64,000 nucleotides of DNA from NCBI GenBank assembly GCA_006386115.1, contig VFIW01000009.1, positions 558,001 to 622,000 of the forward strand. Direction: 5' to 3'. This DNA is from Globisporangium splendens. Lineage: Eukaryota > Oomycota > Peronosporomycetes > Pythiales > Pythiaceae. Below, in pieces: positions 52,906 to 63,115 of this stretch. A program made the position numbers and the translations under genes. Each line of letters begins with the position of its first letter. Position 1 is the stretch's first letter. The notes below the pieces were generated by a model. That model searched no databases. It was not told the DNA's origin and worked only from the letters and a program-made list of their open reading frames with translations.

Positions 52906-53394
52906 GGTCTCTTCTTCCGCGCCGCCTCCTGGTGGATTCCGCACTGGGGTCGCGGAAAAAGCAAACCCATGCTCCAGAAAGGCATATCCTATCGATTTTG
53001 AAAGGGTATGCTGTAGCGCAGGATACGGTGTCACGATCCCCCAACGACATTTCAAAAGTCGACAATATCTATATAATATGATAGTTAGTAATCTGTGGTT
53101 GAAATGCAGAAGGAGTGGACTTGAAGAAGGGAACCGTTTTTACAACGAGTACCTGGGGTTTGTGGGTGACGACTGCTTTCGCCGATCGCGTCACAAATCA
53201 CGCGCATAATCACACACCATCATAAATCAGCTCACCAAAATATCATACGAGAAGGTGTGATCAAACAATGCACCAAGACGGTCACAAAATGCCATCACAT
53301 GCGGATACGATTTTGAGTATTGAGGGGGTCCGCGGAGCGTCAGGTGTCTGCGGATTACCTCTTTTCTATAGAAGCAGACAAGACAACAATTGAC
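52906..53394. other. Region between anoctamin-like and patatin-like genes
   Basis: About 490 bp. It holds the anoctamin promoter (AT-rich TATCTATATAATATGATA near 53063-53080) and the 3' UTR of the patatin gene. No other feature seen. Confidence 0.45.
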
Positions 53395-54573
53395 TCAGGC
53401 TGTGGGGAAGAACGCGCGTTCGATCTCGTGGAGGTGCTTGGTGGCGTCCTCGCGGCCCATGCGGAACATCTCGGTGGCCCAGTCGGCGTTGGTCGTCACG
53501 AGGATCCACGTGGGCGAGATCCAGCGCCACTTCCAGATCTGCAGCATCGCGTGCGGTGCCGCCGGGTGCACGATCGGGTGGTTGTTGGTCAGCCCGCCGT
53601 CCACGAACTTCTTACCGCGGTACGAAGACACGAGCGAGTCCGTGTACAGCGGCACGTGACCCGACGAGAGCATGCAGTCGACCATGTCCTCGTTGCTCTC
53701 CCACGTCGTGATCACGTGGTTCTTGAGCGCCGGGATCTAGGCATCAAGGTGCCGAGGTTAAAGGCAACAGTGTTAGAGCGTGCATACATACAATAACAAC
53801 ATGAGAATGAAGCCATAAATTACCTCGGTGACGGAGAAGTAGAGCTTCTGGTCACCCTTCTTGTACGCGTCCTCCGGGAGCATCGCGAGCATGTTCTCCT
53901 TCACGAGTGGGATCCACCTGATGGTAAAGTATCAAACATAAAGCATAAATGAGCATTTCGTGATTTAGAACCCCCAATGTGGCGCTTTACGATAAAAATG
54001 AAAACGTACTTGCCCAGTCCCGCGTAGGAACAGGTCGCTGCGTATTCGATCAATGGGATATTTTCTTTGAAGAAAAACTCCTTCACGTTGATGCCGAGCG
54101 CGAGGATCGTCGCCGGAAAGCAGCCGGCCGACACGCCCGAGAAAATCACATCCTCCAAATCGTACTCTTCCTACGTATTTCACAAACGCATATACACACA
54201 CACACACACAAACAAACAACAAACGAACGCATCATTAGCTCAGCTCGATGGTAAAAGTCCAGCCCAAGAACGCATGGAACAGCGACGCGTATAAAAGTAA
54301 TACCTGCAGGATAGACGCAACACCCAGAAAGTAGTTGTACATGCCGCCGCAGCCGCCAAAGCCGATCTGCGCGATGTTGTTGTGCATCGTGAGCTTCTTG
54401 CGGTGCTTGCGACCGCCGCTGCAGCGCACGTTCCAGGGAATGGCTTCGATTTTCGGGTGGAACTCGTCACGGGGCTCCTCTTTTTCCTTCTCTTTGTGCT
54501 TGTCGAGCGCGCCGCTCGCACTCCCTCGAGCCGCAGCCACGGACACTTCGTCGATGCGCCAGAGGTCGTCCAT
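53395..54573 (-). CDS. Patatin-like phospholipase
   Basis: Four exons (54573-54304, 54170-54010, 53917-53824, 53736-53395) give 288 residues with phase kept. Patatin motifs in order: glycine-rich oxyanion loop QIGFGGCGGMYNYFLG (residues about 70-85), nucleophile elbow GVSAG (Ser104), and the catalytic dyad partner FVDGGLTNNHP (Asp221). The N-terminus is basic and acidic mixed (DKHKEKEKEEPRDEFHPK). Patatin-like enzymes are serine acyl hydrolases acting on phospholipids or triacylglycerol through a Ser-Asp dyad. With all motifs intact it should be active. The first intron contains a (CA)n run near 54194-54210. No signal peptide is seen, so it is probably cytosolic or peripheral to membranes. 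Confidence 0.88.
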
Positions 54574-54939
54574 GCTGCTTTCTCTCTATAAACGAAGCGG
54601 AGGGCGGGGGTGAAGGCGCAAATGAGCCCATGTGGACCGCCCACGAGAGCAAGAAGAGACGCGCCTAGCGTAACAGGCCAATCATGCCAATCATGCACCG
54701 CGATGCAACGGTCCAAGCGGTACGATGTACCATGCGTGCTCTATGCTCGAGCGGTACACTGTACCGTGTGGAGTGAGATCTACTTAACAGCATATTGGAG
54801 GCATTGAGGTCAACCATCAAATAGCATATTGTAAAGCATCATTTCAGGCACTGAAATGGCTACATGAGGGACCACACTATGACGTGTCATGCGCGCGTGT
54901 GTGCGAGTGTGAGTGTGCCTTCCTGGTCCTCCTTTGACG

Positions 54940-55700
54940 GTAAAGAAGCTTGGAGTGCGTTCGTGGGAACGACCGAGTGTACCGCCAAGTGTGTGTTGCA
55001 ATCCGTGGAAAAGGTGGGATGGTGAGTCGTTCTGAAGTGCCGATTGCTTGTTGTCTGGTCTGAAAGGATCCGCGTTTTTCCAAACAGCTTTCTGCTCGTG
55101 GTGAGTGAACGCTCCTGGATGACGTCGGACTAGTTGGTTAAGATCCGAGGCTTCTGTGGTGTGTGCTATATATCCCGGTCCAGATGATGGCACAAACCTA
55201 CAGATGATATCTTCGAGCCAACAACGTCATCAACATATGTGTGTGCTGCGTTCCTCGGGAGAAGGTGGTTTACCGTGTCGTTCTGAAGTGTCGTGCTCTC
55301 GTCTTATCGAAGAGGATACACGTTCTTCCACAAGCGTTCAAAGAGCCACGCGAGCCTGACGAGTTGGCGATGAGCGAGCGTCTGTCTCTGCGATGTGCAG
55401 TGCATGCACATGACTCAGGCAATCGTAAACGCCTGCAACAGAGCTAGTCTCCGAACCGACAACCGTTCTGACGAATCACGTTCGAGTTTGGTCGGAGCGG
55501 ATACAAGTTCTTCCACATAAAGTTCCCAGGAATGCTCCAGGATGGCGTGTGCCAGTGTGGGACGGATCTTTGGATCTTTGCGTGTGTGTACACCTGTGTC
55601 ACATAAGTTCTGGAATGTGCGAGTGTCCACCAGAGGGAGACAGTACGGGTCGGATGGAGGCGGACACGACGCACGCACGTGCTGTTTGCGGACAGTTACC
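54940..55700 (-). repeat. Three diverged copies of a ~200-bp unit, possibly from a kinase C-terminus
   Basis: On the minus strand the right-most copy (55444-55700) can be read as TFQNLCDTGVHTRKDPKIRP then TLAHAILEHSWELYVEEL, resembling the last kinase subdomain (DPxxRP...). Two diverged echoes follow at about 55200-55410 and 54950-55150. The three share WKNLYPLR / WKNVYPLR / WKNADPFR (in a neighbouring frame) and the nucleotide block CGTTCTGAAGTG. No catalytic core is present and all copies carry stops, so this is decayed. The kinase origin is an inference from a short match. Confidence 0.35.
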
Positions 55701-55791
55701 GCGGGCAAGATGCAAGTGCAGCAAGCGCTGCTTTTCCCCTGCAACTGAACCGAAAACAATGCCATCACGCATTGGATGTTCATATGGGAGA

Positions 55792-55812
55792 AGAGAGAGA
55801 GAGAGAGAGAGA
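55792..55812. repeat. (GA)n microsatellite
   Basis: Uninterrupted AG/GA dinucleotides. Confidence 0.9.
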
Positions 55813-58372
55813 TTTTCACTCTGCGACACACGCACATAGTATATTGAGTCTTTCTCTATTATGGTTTCAGAACAGATGCTGTTTAGTGAGTGCGTGCGTG
55901 TGTGGATCCGATGATAGGAAGTCACGTCATGTGTCCTTTCAACACAAAGCCATATGCTATTCAGCACAGTCTCTCTCTCTATAACACACAGTTTCGAAAG
56001 ATCCCTGCACGATTTCCGTTTTTTTAGTGATTTAAGTTCTTCAACCAAGATTGAAGGTCAAAATGGGCTAAAAGCATTTCACAGCCAGTCACTCCTGTGG
56101 ATTTGCAGAGCGTCCACTTATTATAACATGGATTTTTGGCAGGCACCCCATTGGGCTCAGAGCGTCCAACGCACCGAAGGGAAGGTCACGTGAATCCACA
56201 CAGAGGGCGTGTTGTCCGTCGCCGCCAAAATGATTTGTTCGTTGATTTTCGCTGCTTCGGTTGCCCCGTTTTTATTTGTTGAGAGCATGAGTGATCACCA
56301 CACATTATTGTGGTGAAGTGTATCATAAATGATATGATGTGACAGTGTGAATATCATGTTCACTTTGCCACTCCCCCCTCAGAAACCACAAAGCACCTTG
56401 ATATGAACAACTTCAAAGTGCTCTTGTCACACATTGCACTCCATTTAGCACAGATCGCTTGCACGAATTCCGTGCGTGCACGCTCGCCAAACAGTTCTGT
56501 GCTCTTTATAAAAGTGCGCACCTTGAAGTTTTCATATTTTACAGATTTCTGGCAACCGCTGATCCTCGTTCGCTTGTCTCGTGGAGTCAGAAGTTCAGAA
56601 GCAAAAATGGCTGCATGGCGATGGCCAGTGAGTGACACTGCCCACAGTCGCATCCTTCCCGAAACCTGTGTATTATGCAAATGATACGCAACTCAACTGA
56701 AGAAAACTCCTTTGCAATACAGAATAGCGTTAGCTATAGAAAATCCACTGTGTTGCCTCGTTGGATTTTCTTTATCACGCTTGACGAAACCACGAATGCG
56801 GAAAGGAGCAGTTGACTCGTGTTGACTTGGTCAAATATAACAGATGCGCATCTCCAGCAAAAATGCGAACCTTCACTCTTGTGCAGTAGATTCGAAATTG
56901 CTCAAAATACCCATTATGCGATTGCTGACCATCACTCCTTCCCTTGCAGAAAATTTCACACGATTTTGTCGTTACGAGACGTTGAACCACTTGTCCTGAG
57001 ACCACAAATTGCTAGTGGACTGACGCACGTGCTGCCTGCAGGTTTCTTTCCATATACGTGGCTGAGATGGTGGCTATGAGGGCGATGCTGAGAATGCGCA
57101 CACACACGCATATGATCAGTAAATGCAAATCCGCAGCAAACGAGCCTCATCCGCCACTTGTTAGAAACGTTGAGCATCTGTGTGCCATGCTGAAGCACAA
57201 GCAACACATGCTGCAAGCAAGAGTTTGCTGCATGCATCGCGTTCGGATTCTTAACCCATTCCTTCCACCCACGCTTCTGCAAATGAGTCATTAGTCGGGG
57301 TTTAGGGCTGCACGTGCTCAAGAAATTTTGGACTCGACTATTTTCTGTATCCAAGTTTGTTTCGAGTGTCCGCCAAGCCCAATTTCGCGAGTTTCGAAAA
57401 TACTCAATCCCACACTTTATCAGCATGTACTCATTCGCTTTTGCGCATGACGACACCATGAAGCGACATGCACGCACATGCGGATATGTAGTCGACGCAC
57501 TGACTGATCTGGAATGGACCTTCTTCTTCATATGAGGGGATCTTGTTCTTTCCTTCTCCCTTCAACTTGGCCGCATGTGCGACTTTTGATATGGCAAAAG
57601 GTACGTGCAGTGTTTCGCGAAAGGAAACCATTGTCCCACTCGATTCAGCACCGCACTGCACAACTTTGCCCAAAAGCTTGAAGCGCACTTTCTTTAGATG
57701 GTCCTTCTTTTCTCTGCGCGTTCTTTCTCATCGCTCGTCCACACGTTTGGTCGATGAAAACGGCAGTTCATTCTTCTGACTGCCAAATGAATGGCAGCAA
57801 ATAGGGAAAGAAAATGTGTTTTGTCACACCCTCGGTGTGAAGACCATAAAGTGGATTGAAGTTTGTAAATTCCTGCACTTTAACAAGTGGAGAAGACCCG
57901 TGAGGAAAGTTTTAACACCACAAGAGCTCCAGTTTCGCATTGGCTCGGCTGACATTTTTCAACTTTCGGGTCCACTGTGCCGCAATCGTCATATGATTAT
58001 TAACTGAGCATGCGTCAGCAAACGCACGCAGAGATCTCCAACGCGCCAACGAGCAGTTCATAGGTGTGCTCTGTTTGCGATGATTTTTGGGAAGGCAACT
58101 GGGTTTTATTGGGTCATTGAGAGCAGACGCGATTGAAATACTTTTCGATCCTGATATGCGCTGCCTGATTTTCCGACCGTTATGTGGGTCAAACTGGTGA
58201 CGAAACGTGCAAAAGCCCGGTTTGCCCCACTTGTCGCCGCAACCAACATGTGTTTGCCACTTTGGCACTCAACACACACACACACACAATAAACAAACTC
58301 AGCAAGCACGAGCGCTCGCGAGCCACAAACTCTGCAAGTGCGAAAATCTAGACACTCTCTTCATAACAGATT

Positions 58373-58391
58373 AGAGAGAGAGAGAGAGAGG
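58373..58391. repeat. (GA)n microsatellite
   Basis: Uninterrupted AG/GA dinucleotides, about 450 bp upstream of the second MYB gene. Confidence 0.9.
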
Positions 58392-58743
58392 CGCCAGCGT
58401 CCGACGGTGGGATGGGCATGGAGAAGTGACGAGGTGCAGTGGCGAGGGGAGATGAGGGCAGAGAGAAAGCGCAGCATGTGCACATGTTGTGTGCACAAGT
58501 TGAAACCGCCGCGTGTGTTGCGCATTTTTTTCCTTCCACGCATGCTGTTGTTGGTTGTTGCAAGTGTTGTTTGCTGGGGGAAGGGCGGCCGCCCATACGA
58601 AAACATGCATACCAGCAAGCGGCAAACAACATACAGTACCAGCATCTGAAACCACACAACTGATTTGCAATACACACAGTGTTCGATTCTCCTACAGACA
58701 GACTCGCTGACTTGATAAACACTGATCCGCCAAGAGGCACTCG

Positions 58744-58757
58744 TCATTCTCCAATTT
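58744..58757 (+). promoter_or_regulatory. Oomycete initiator of MYB copy 2
   Basis: TCATTCTCCAATTT matches TCATTYYNCAWTTT at every position, 81 nt before the ATG. It is the best initiator match in the window. Confidence 0.7.
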
Positions 58758-58837
58758 GCTGGCTTATGAGCATTTGATAACACAAAAAAGATCGCATTCG
58801 ATCATTTACTACCAAAGCAGTAGTTTCAACCACCAGA

Positions 58838-59635
58838 ATGAGTCTCGTATCCCCCGCGCGCGCGTTTGAACTTGCAGCATCTACAACCAACAGCGATATG
58901 GAGCCAAAGGCGCTGGACGTCGTTATGCACGAGAATGACGCTAGCACCAGCGCCGCCGAAGAAGAGGGAGACGAGAGCGAGAACGACGGCGCGACTGTCG
59001 GCACGGGCGTCTGGACCAAGGAGGAGCACGCGCGCTTCCTCGAAGCCATCAAGATCTACGCCAACGGTCCCTGGAAGCTCGTGGCTGCCTACGTCGCGAC
59101 GCGCACGGTGCGCCAGACCATGACGCATGCGCAAAAGTACCGGCAGAAGGCGGCGCGTCGCCTGCGCGGCCTGCGCACCAAGCAGGCGCTCATGCGCATG
59201 CACTACGGCCATCGCATCAGCGAGGAATCGCTGATTCAAGAGCGGTTGCGCACACTCGCGGCTCAGGTCGAGTCGCCGACTTCGAGTCCAGGTCCGTTGT
59301 ACACGCCAACGTCCTCAGCGGCAGCGCGATTGCACGCGCGAACAAATAAGCGCGACCAGGTCAAGAAGCCGCGTACCTCCGTGTCAAAGAAGCCTAGCGT
59401 CGCGTCCACAGCGTCCCCTCTGGTTAGCATTACGACCCCGGCAAAACCGCTTCCAGGCTCGTTCCAGGCGCTTTTGAACATGAAGATCGAGTGTGGATCG
59501 CCCACGGAGACCGAGAAGACGCCGAGCACGTCGGTGGCGGCGATGGCGATGGACTTGGACATCATTGACGACCTGAGCGAAGCCCCGAGCCTCGAGGAGT
59601 GCGCCGAGATGCTCTACGACCTGCTTTGCTGCTGA
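58838..59635 (+). CDS. Single-repeat SHAQKYF-type MYB transcription factor, copy 2
   Basis: Single exon, 265 residues, ATG at 58838. An acidic/Ala N-terminus leads to one MYB repeat: GVWTKEEHARFLEAIKIYAN, GPWKLVAAYVATRTVRQTMT and HAQKYRQKAARRLRGLRTKQ. The C-terminus is Ser/Thr/Pro-rich with basic patches (RDQVKKPRTSVSKKP) and ends in an acidic helix (LDIIDDLSEAPSLEECAEML), a plausible activation or partner-binding segment. It is shorter than copy 1 (321 residues) and lacks its Gln/His tracts, but the DNA-binding cores agree closely. Nuclear regulator by family; targets not deducible. Confidence 0.9.
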   Translation: MSLVSPARAFELAASTTNSDMEPKALDVVMHENDASTSAAEEEGDESENDGATVGTGVWTKEEHARFLEAIKIYANGPWKLVAAYVATRTVRQTMTHAQKYRQKAARRLRGLRTKQALMRMHYGHRISEESLIQERLRTLAAQVESPTSSPGPLYTPTSSAAARLHARTNKRDQVKKPRTSVSKKPSVASTASPLVSITTPAKPLPGSFQALLNMKIECGSPTETEKTPSTSVAAMAMDLDIIDDLSEAPSLEECAEMLYDLLCC

Positions 59636-60121
59636 AAGCAGTAGGATAAAGAGCATATATATATAGGAAAAGAGAAGGATGAATTATGTATTTGGAGGCT
59701 TTGATAGGATAGCCCGAATGATATTTGTGCTGGAGAGCGTAGTAACTTGTAAAAGAACATGAATAAACAGACAACACAACCGCTTTTGTGAATAGACAAT
59801 TGCTGTATGGAGTGCATATCCTCGAGTCCTGTATGCATGAAGACACTTCAGAAAGAAACAAGCGTGGGAGAAAGGAAGGGTCCAAGTACCAGGAGGTTAA
59901 CAAGAGTCTTCGATATAAGTATGAAGTACGGTATACGAAGTGGATCCTGACTCAAAGCGACGACAGAAGGCACACACACATGCGCATATACGCGCATGTT
60001 TGTACACAACTTGCCATCTGAATGTGACGCCCCCAATATGCTGGGTGTGTAGTGAGACGCACGTCTCACTGAGCGATAAGACGCGACTCTGGCGTGTGAA
60101 ACAAAAGCGAGAAAGAAGAAT

Positions 60122-60149
60122 AGAGAGAGAGAGAGAGAGAGAGAGAGAG
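60122..60149. repeat. (GA)n microsatellite
   Basis: Uninterrupted AG dinucleotides, about 28 nt. Confidence 0.95.
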
Positions 60150-61069
60150 CCGTCTGTCATTCTCTCGCGCGTCTTTCCGCGACTGCTGCAGGTTTAATTT
60201 TTTCACCTAGTTGGAGAGAATCTTTCTTTCTCTGTGTACGACACGAAACCAGTTGCTTTGGTTGATGGAGTGCAAGTCTGATGTGACGAACTGATATAGA
60301 GAGCGGATCTGATGGATCCAGCAGACAAGGCAGGCATGCTGGATATGACGAGGGCATAAAGCACCTTCACTTTATGGGTTTTGCTTTGGGATATGAAACC
60401 ACTTCCAAGCGTCATCACAAACAAAAGACGAACAGCTTTTTCGAGTGAGATGTGTCGCTAGGTTTCCTCAAGAAAAAAGCATAATGAAGAGCAAGAAGAA
60501 TACGCACAAATGCACCAGCTCTCTCTTGCATCTTCACAGCAACATGTCCGCCTCAAACAGACACACACACAGCAAAAATAGACGATCTGATCTTGAAGCG
60601 CATATATCTCGTTCTTGAAATATGTCGAATGCCAAAAAGAGGTGACAAATGCGAATGCAGAATGAATGCTTGCTTGTTGGATACAGACAGCACTTTCGTG
60701 CTCCTGTGCAGGTGCCAAAAAAGGAAAAGCAACGACGCCTGGCGCCAGTTGTCGAGATGCGCAGCACACACCAGCACTTTGCTTTCGTTATGCTTGTCGT
60801 CCGCATCGTGTGGACCAGACCAAACGAGGATGATTCTCTTTCTCTGTCGCGGAGAGTGGCTCTAATCCCCAGTCTATCGTGATCAGTGAGTTGTCGGCTC
60901 ATCCCCCTTTAATCATTGCTTCATGTTGCTCTCGAGAATATCAATGCAGTGCTCACTGCCATATTTGATAAACAGGATTTACACGATGGTGCATTGCTTC
61001 ATCCCAACCAAGTTTACATTTGTATATTTATGCCTTACAGTATTGACAATATTGAAGCCAATTTTATAG

Positions 61070-61095
61070 AGAGGGGGAATGCGGTTTCCCCCTCT
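61070..61095. repeat. Perfect 10-bp inverted repeat
   Basis: AGAGGGGGAA, six-base loop TGCGGT, TTCCCCCTCT: an exact hairpin in non-coding DNA. No flanking repeats or ORF connect it to a known element. Confidence 0.6.
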
Positions 61096-61346
61096 TGCCA
61101 AAAGCGAAGCGTCTCATCCATTTATGAAGGTATCTATGAAAGCCAGTCACCATTTGTAACATATTAGCATCATCCACTATCAATTGATACATTAGTACTA
61201 ACAGGAGGTATCAGACCATCAATGAATGGGTGCTTTCGTAGGTTCACTGTGTGTGGCTGACTGATTAGTCTGTGGTCCATAGATATGGCGAGAGCGCATT
61301 CCAGGCTGTTCATCCGTCACTTCGATTCCTGAAGACCATCCCCCTC

Positions 61347-61362
61347 CCTCATTTCCTAAAGC
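61347..61362 (+). promoter_or_regulatory. Initiator-like element of arrestin copy 2
   Basis: CCTCATTTCCTAAAGC contains TCATTTC, a match to the initiator core, about 35 nt before the ATG at 61388. TCACTTC at 61317 is a second candidate. Confidence 0.5.
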
Positions 61363-61387
61363 AGCGCGAGACAAGAGCAACTAACTC

Positions 61388-62625
61388 ATGGGCAAGCAGG
61401 GCAAGGCGTTCGGTCTGGGCAAGAAGGGCAAGATCGGCATCGCCGTCGACAAGCCGGCGTACATCGCGGGCGAGATCGTGCGCGGCACCATCTACGTCGA
61501 CATCTACGAGCCCATCAAGTGCGATGGTAATACACTGCATTTGCATAATTGCTATCAATCCAATGCCTGACGTTATTGCATCCTCTCTGTAAAGCGCTCG
61601 TGCTGAAGGCGACGGGCAAGGAGAAGGTGGAGTGGCGCGAGACGCACACCGAGTTCGACGACGGCAACTCGATCAACAAGTACGAGGACCACGAAGCCGA
61701 GAAGGAATTCTTCAAGCAAAAGGTGCGTTTTTGGTGTCCAAAACAGCGAAATGTCGCTGTTCCGCGATAATGCGGATTTTTTTACCCTGAAGGACAATGT
61801 GGATACTTTTTTGACACTCATGCTTTTTCATCTCCTGTGGTATCAAAAAAATGCCTCATTCAGATCGTGATCAGCGCCATCTCGGCCATGTACATGCCTG
61901 GACAGTACATGTACCCGTTCCAGTACCAGCTCCCCGTGGGACTCCCCGGGTCCTTCCACCTGGCGTCGTACTCGTCCGGCCACGTGGACAACCTCGAGGC
62001 CAAGATCAAGTACAAGTTCAAGGCGACGCTGGACGTCGACGGCTTCTTCGCGTCCGACCTCAAGGCCGACTGCAACCTCGTGGTGCACGAGCGCAACTTC
62101 CAGAGCATCCAGCCGAGCGAGGACTCGACGACGCAGAGCGTCGACTTCCTCTGCTGCTTCAACCGCGGCATGTGCAACCTCGCGGTTGCCATGGACAAGA
62201 ACGTGTACCTGCCCGGCGAGACGTCGCAGATCCAGTGTCACATCGACAACAAGTCGCAGGTCGACATCACGACCATGCGCTGTCACCTGTTCCAGGACAT
62301 CCGGCTGGTTGGCGGCCATGGCCACGAGCAGGAGTTCACGCACGAGATCGCGACGCGCGAGTTCCCGGGCGTGCCCGCAGGCTCGACGCTGCAACAACCA
62401 CAGCCGCTGCTGCTCGCGTCGGACAATGGCGAGTTCCTCAACCCGTCGACGACGGGCACGCTCGTGCGCTGCTCGTACCGCATCGTCGTGGAGTGCGACA
62501 TCCCGTGGTGCCCCGATGTCGAGCTCCACCTGCCGGTCACGATCATCGCGCCCGAGATCCCAAACCTGTCCTGGATCCCTGCGTCCACGGACGGCTACGT
62601 GCAGCAGCAAGTAGCGTACCAGTAA
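61388..62625 (+). CDS. Arrestin-fold protein, copy 2
   Basis: Three exons in phase: 61388-61526, 61595-61722, 61864-62625, giving 342 residues. The Arrestin-N domain begins GKIGIAVDKPAYIAGEIVRG and continues with ALVLKATGKEKVEWRETHTE and MYPFQYQLPVGLPGSFHLAS (the P.G.Y.FPF-type strand). Arrestin-C shows CNLAVAMDKNVYLPGETSQI and VECDIPWCPDVELHLPVTII. Exon number and intron phases equal those of copy 1 at 40680-41886, so the two descend from one gene. Family role: cytosolic adaptor for cargo sorting or receptor down-regulation. Third positions are strongly G/C, suggesting higher expression than copy 1. No PPxY motif is seen; the C-terminus is Gln-rich (GYVQQQVAYQ). Confidence 0.88.
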
Positions 62626-63068
62626 GATCCCCAAGGCTACCACGCTCAGTTCAGGTTTGTTGCGTTTTGAAGAAGCAGATTTTAAGCGAATTGCCAAGAT
62701 TGAAAACCAAATTGGTGCATCAAAAAATGAAGACGGAAAAAAACTTGTACTTCCTGATGAACTGAGGCTCGATCGTAGTTGGACGCCTTAATCCAATCCG
62801 AAAACGTCCACATGACAGCAGCATGTTGAAGCCAGGTGTCCATCCTGGGAAGGGAGCAATGACCAGTACGCCGATGCATGAACCATTGATGCGATACAAA
62901 AATGGGGCTCTGTTGTGAAGGAGGACACTAAAGCATCCACAGTGGATCTTTTGGGATTCGTCCACCTCTGAGCGACAGTATCCGATGCCAGTAGCCGACA
63001 AACCAAAGTGTCCATTTCAAGCATCATAAATTAAAAAAATGTAAACGACCACCAATTTCCACGAGCGG

Positions 63069-63099
<31 letters not shown>

Positions 63100-63115
63100 G
63101 GCTACCACACATATT
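62626..63115. other. Convergent intergenic region
   Basis: About 490 bp between the arrestin stop and the peptidase stop. It has a (CT)n run at 63069-63093. Minus-strand frames at 62682-63027 were examined for transposase similarity and not accepted. Confidence 0.45.
63069..63093. repeat. (CT)n microsatellite
   Basis: Uninterrupted CT dinucleotides, about 25 nt. Confidence 0.95.

Larger units (their letters stand above)
54574..58837. other. Gene-poor region, 4.3 kb
   Basis: No intact gene is supported. It contains a degenerate repeat with possible kinase-like sequence (54940-55700, listed separately), a (GA)n run at 55792-55812 and another at 58373-58391. The frames at 56956-57531 (minus) and 57543-58007 (plus) show no domains. 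The right end holds the promoter of the second MYB gene. Confidence 0.45.
59636..61387. other. Intergenic region, 1.75 kb
   Basis: No gene. Contains a (GA)n run (60122-60149), a perfect hairpin (61070-61095) and, at the right end, an initiator-like site for the arrestin gene. Confidence 0.45.

Noticed and set aside
58676..58700. tRNA-like T-loop (GTTCGATTCTC)
   Set aside because: No matching acceptor, D or anticodon stems can be folded around it.
61843..62765. Two frames of about 300 codons overlapping arrestin copy 2
   Set aside because: Out-of-frame shadows of a G/C-rich gene; no domain or splice support.
62682..63027. Possible Tc1/mariner transposase remnant
   Set aside because: A phrase like FSDWIKASNYDRAS loosely recalls the DWF block, but the catalytic Asp blocks are missing and several frames would be needed.
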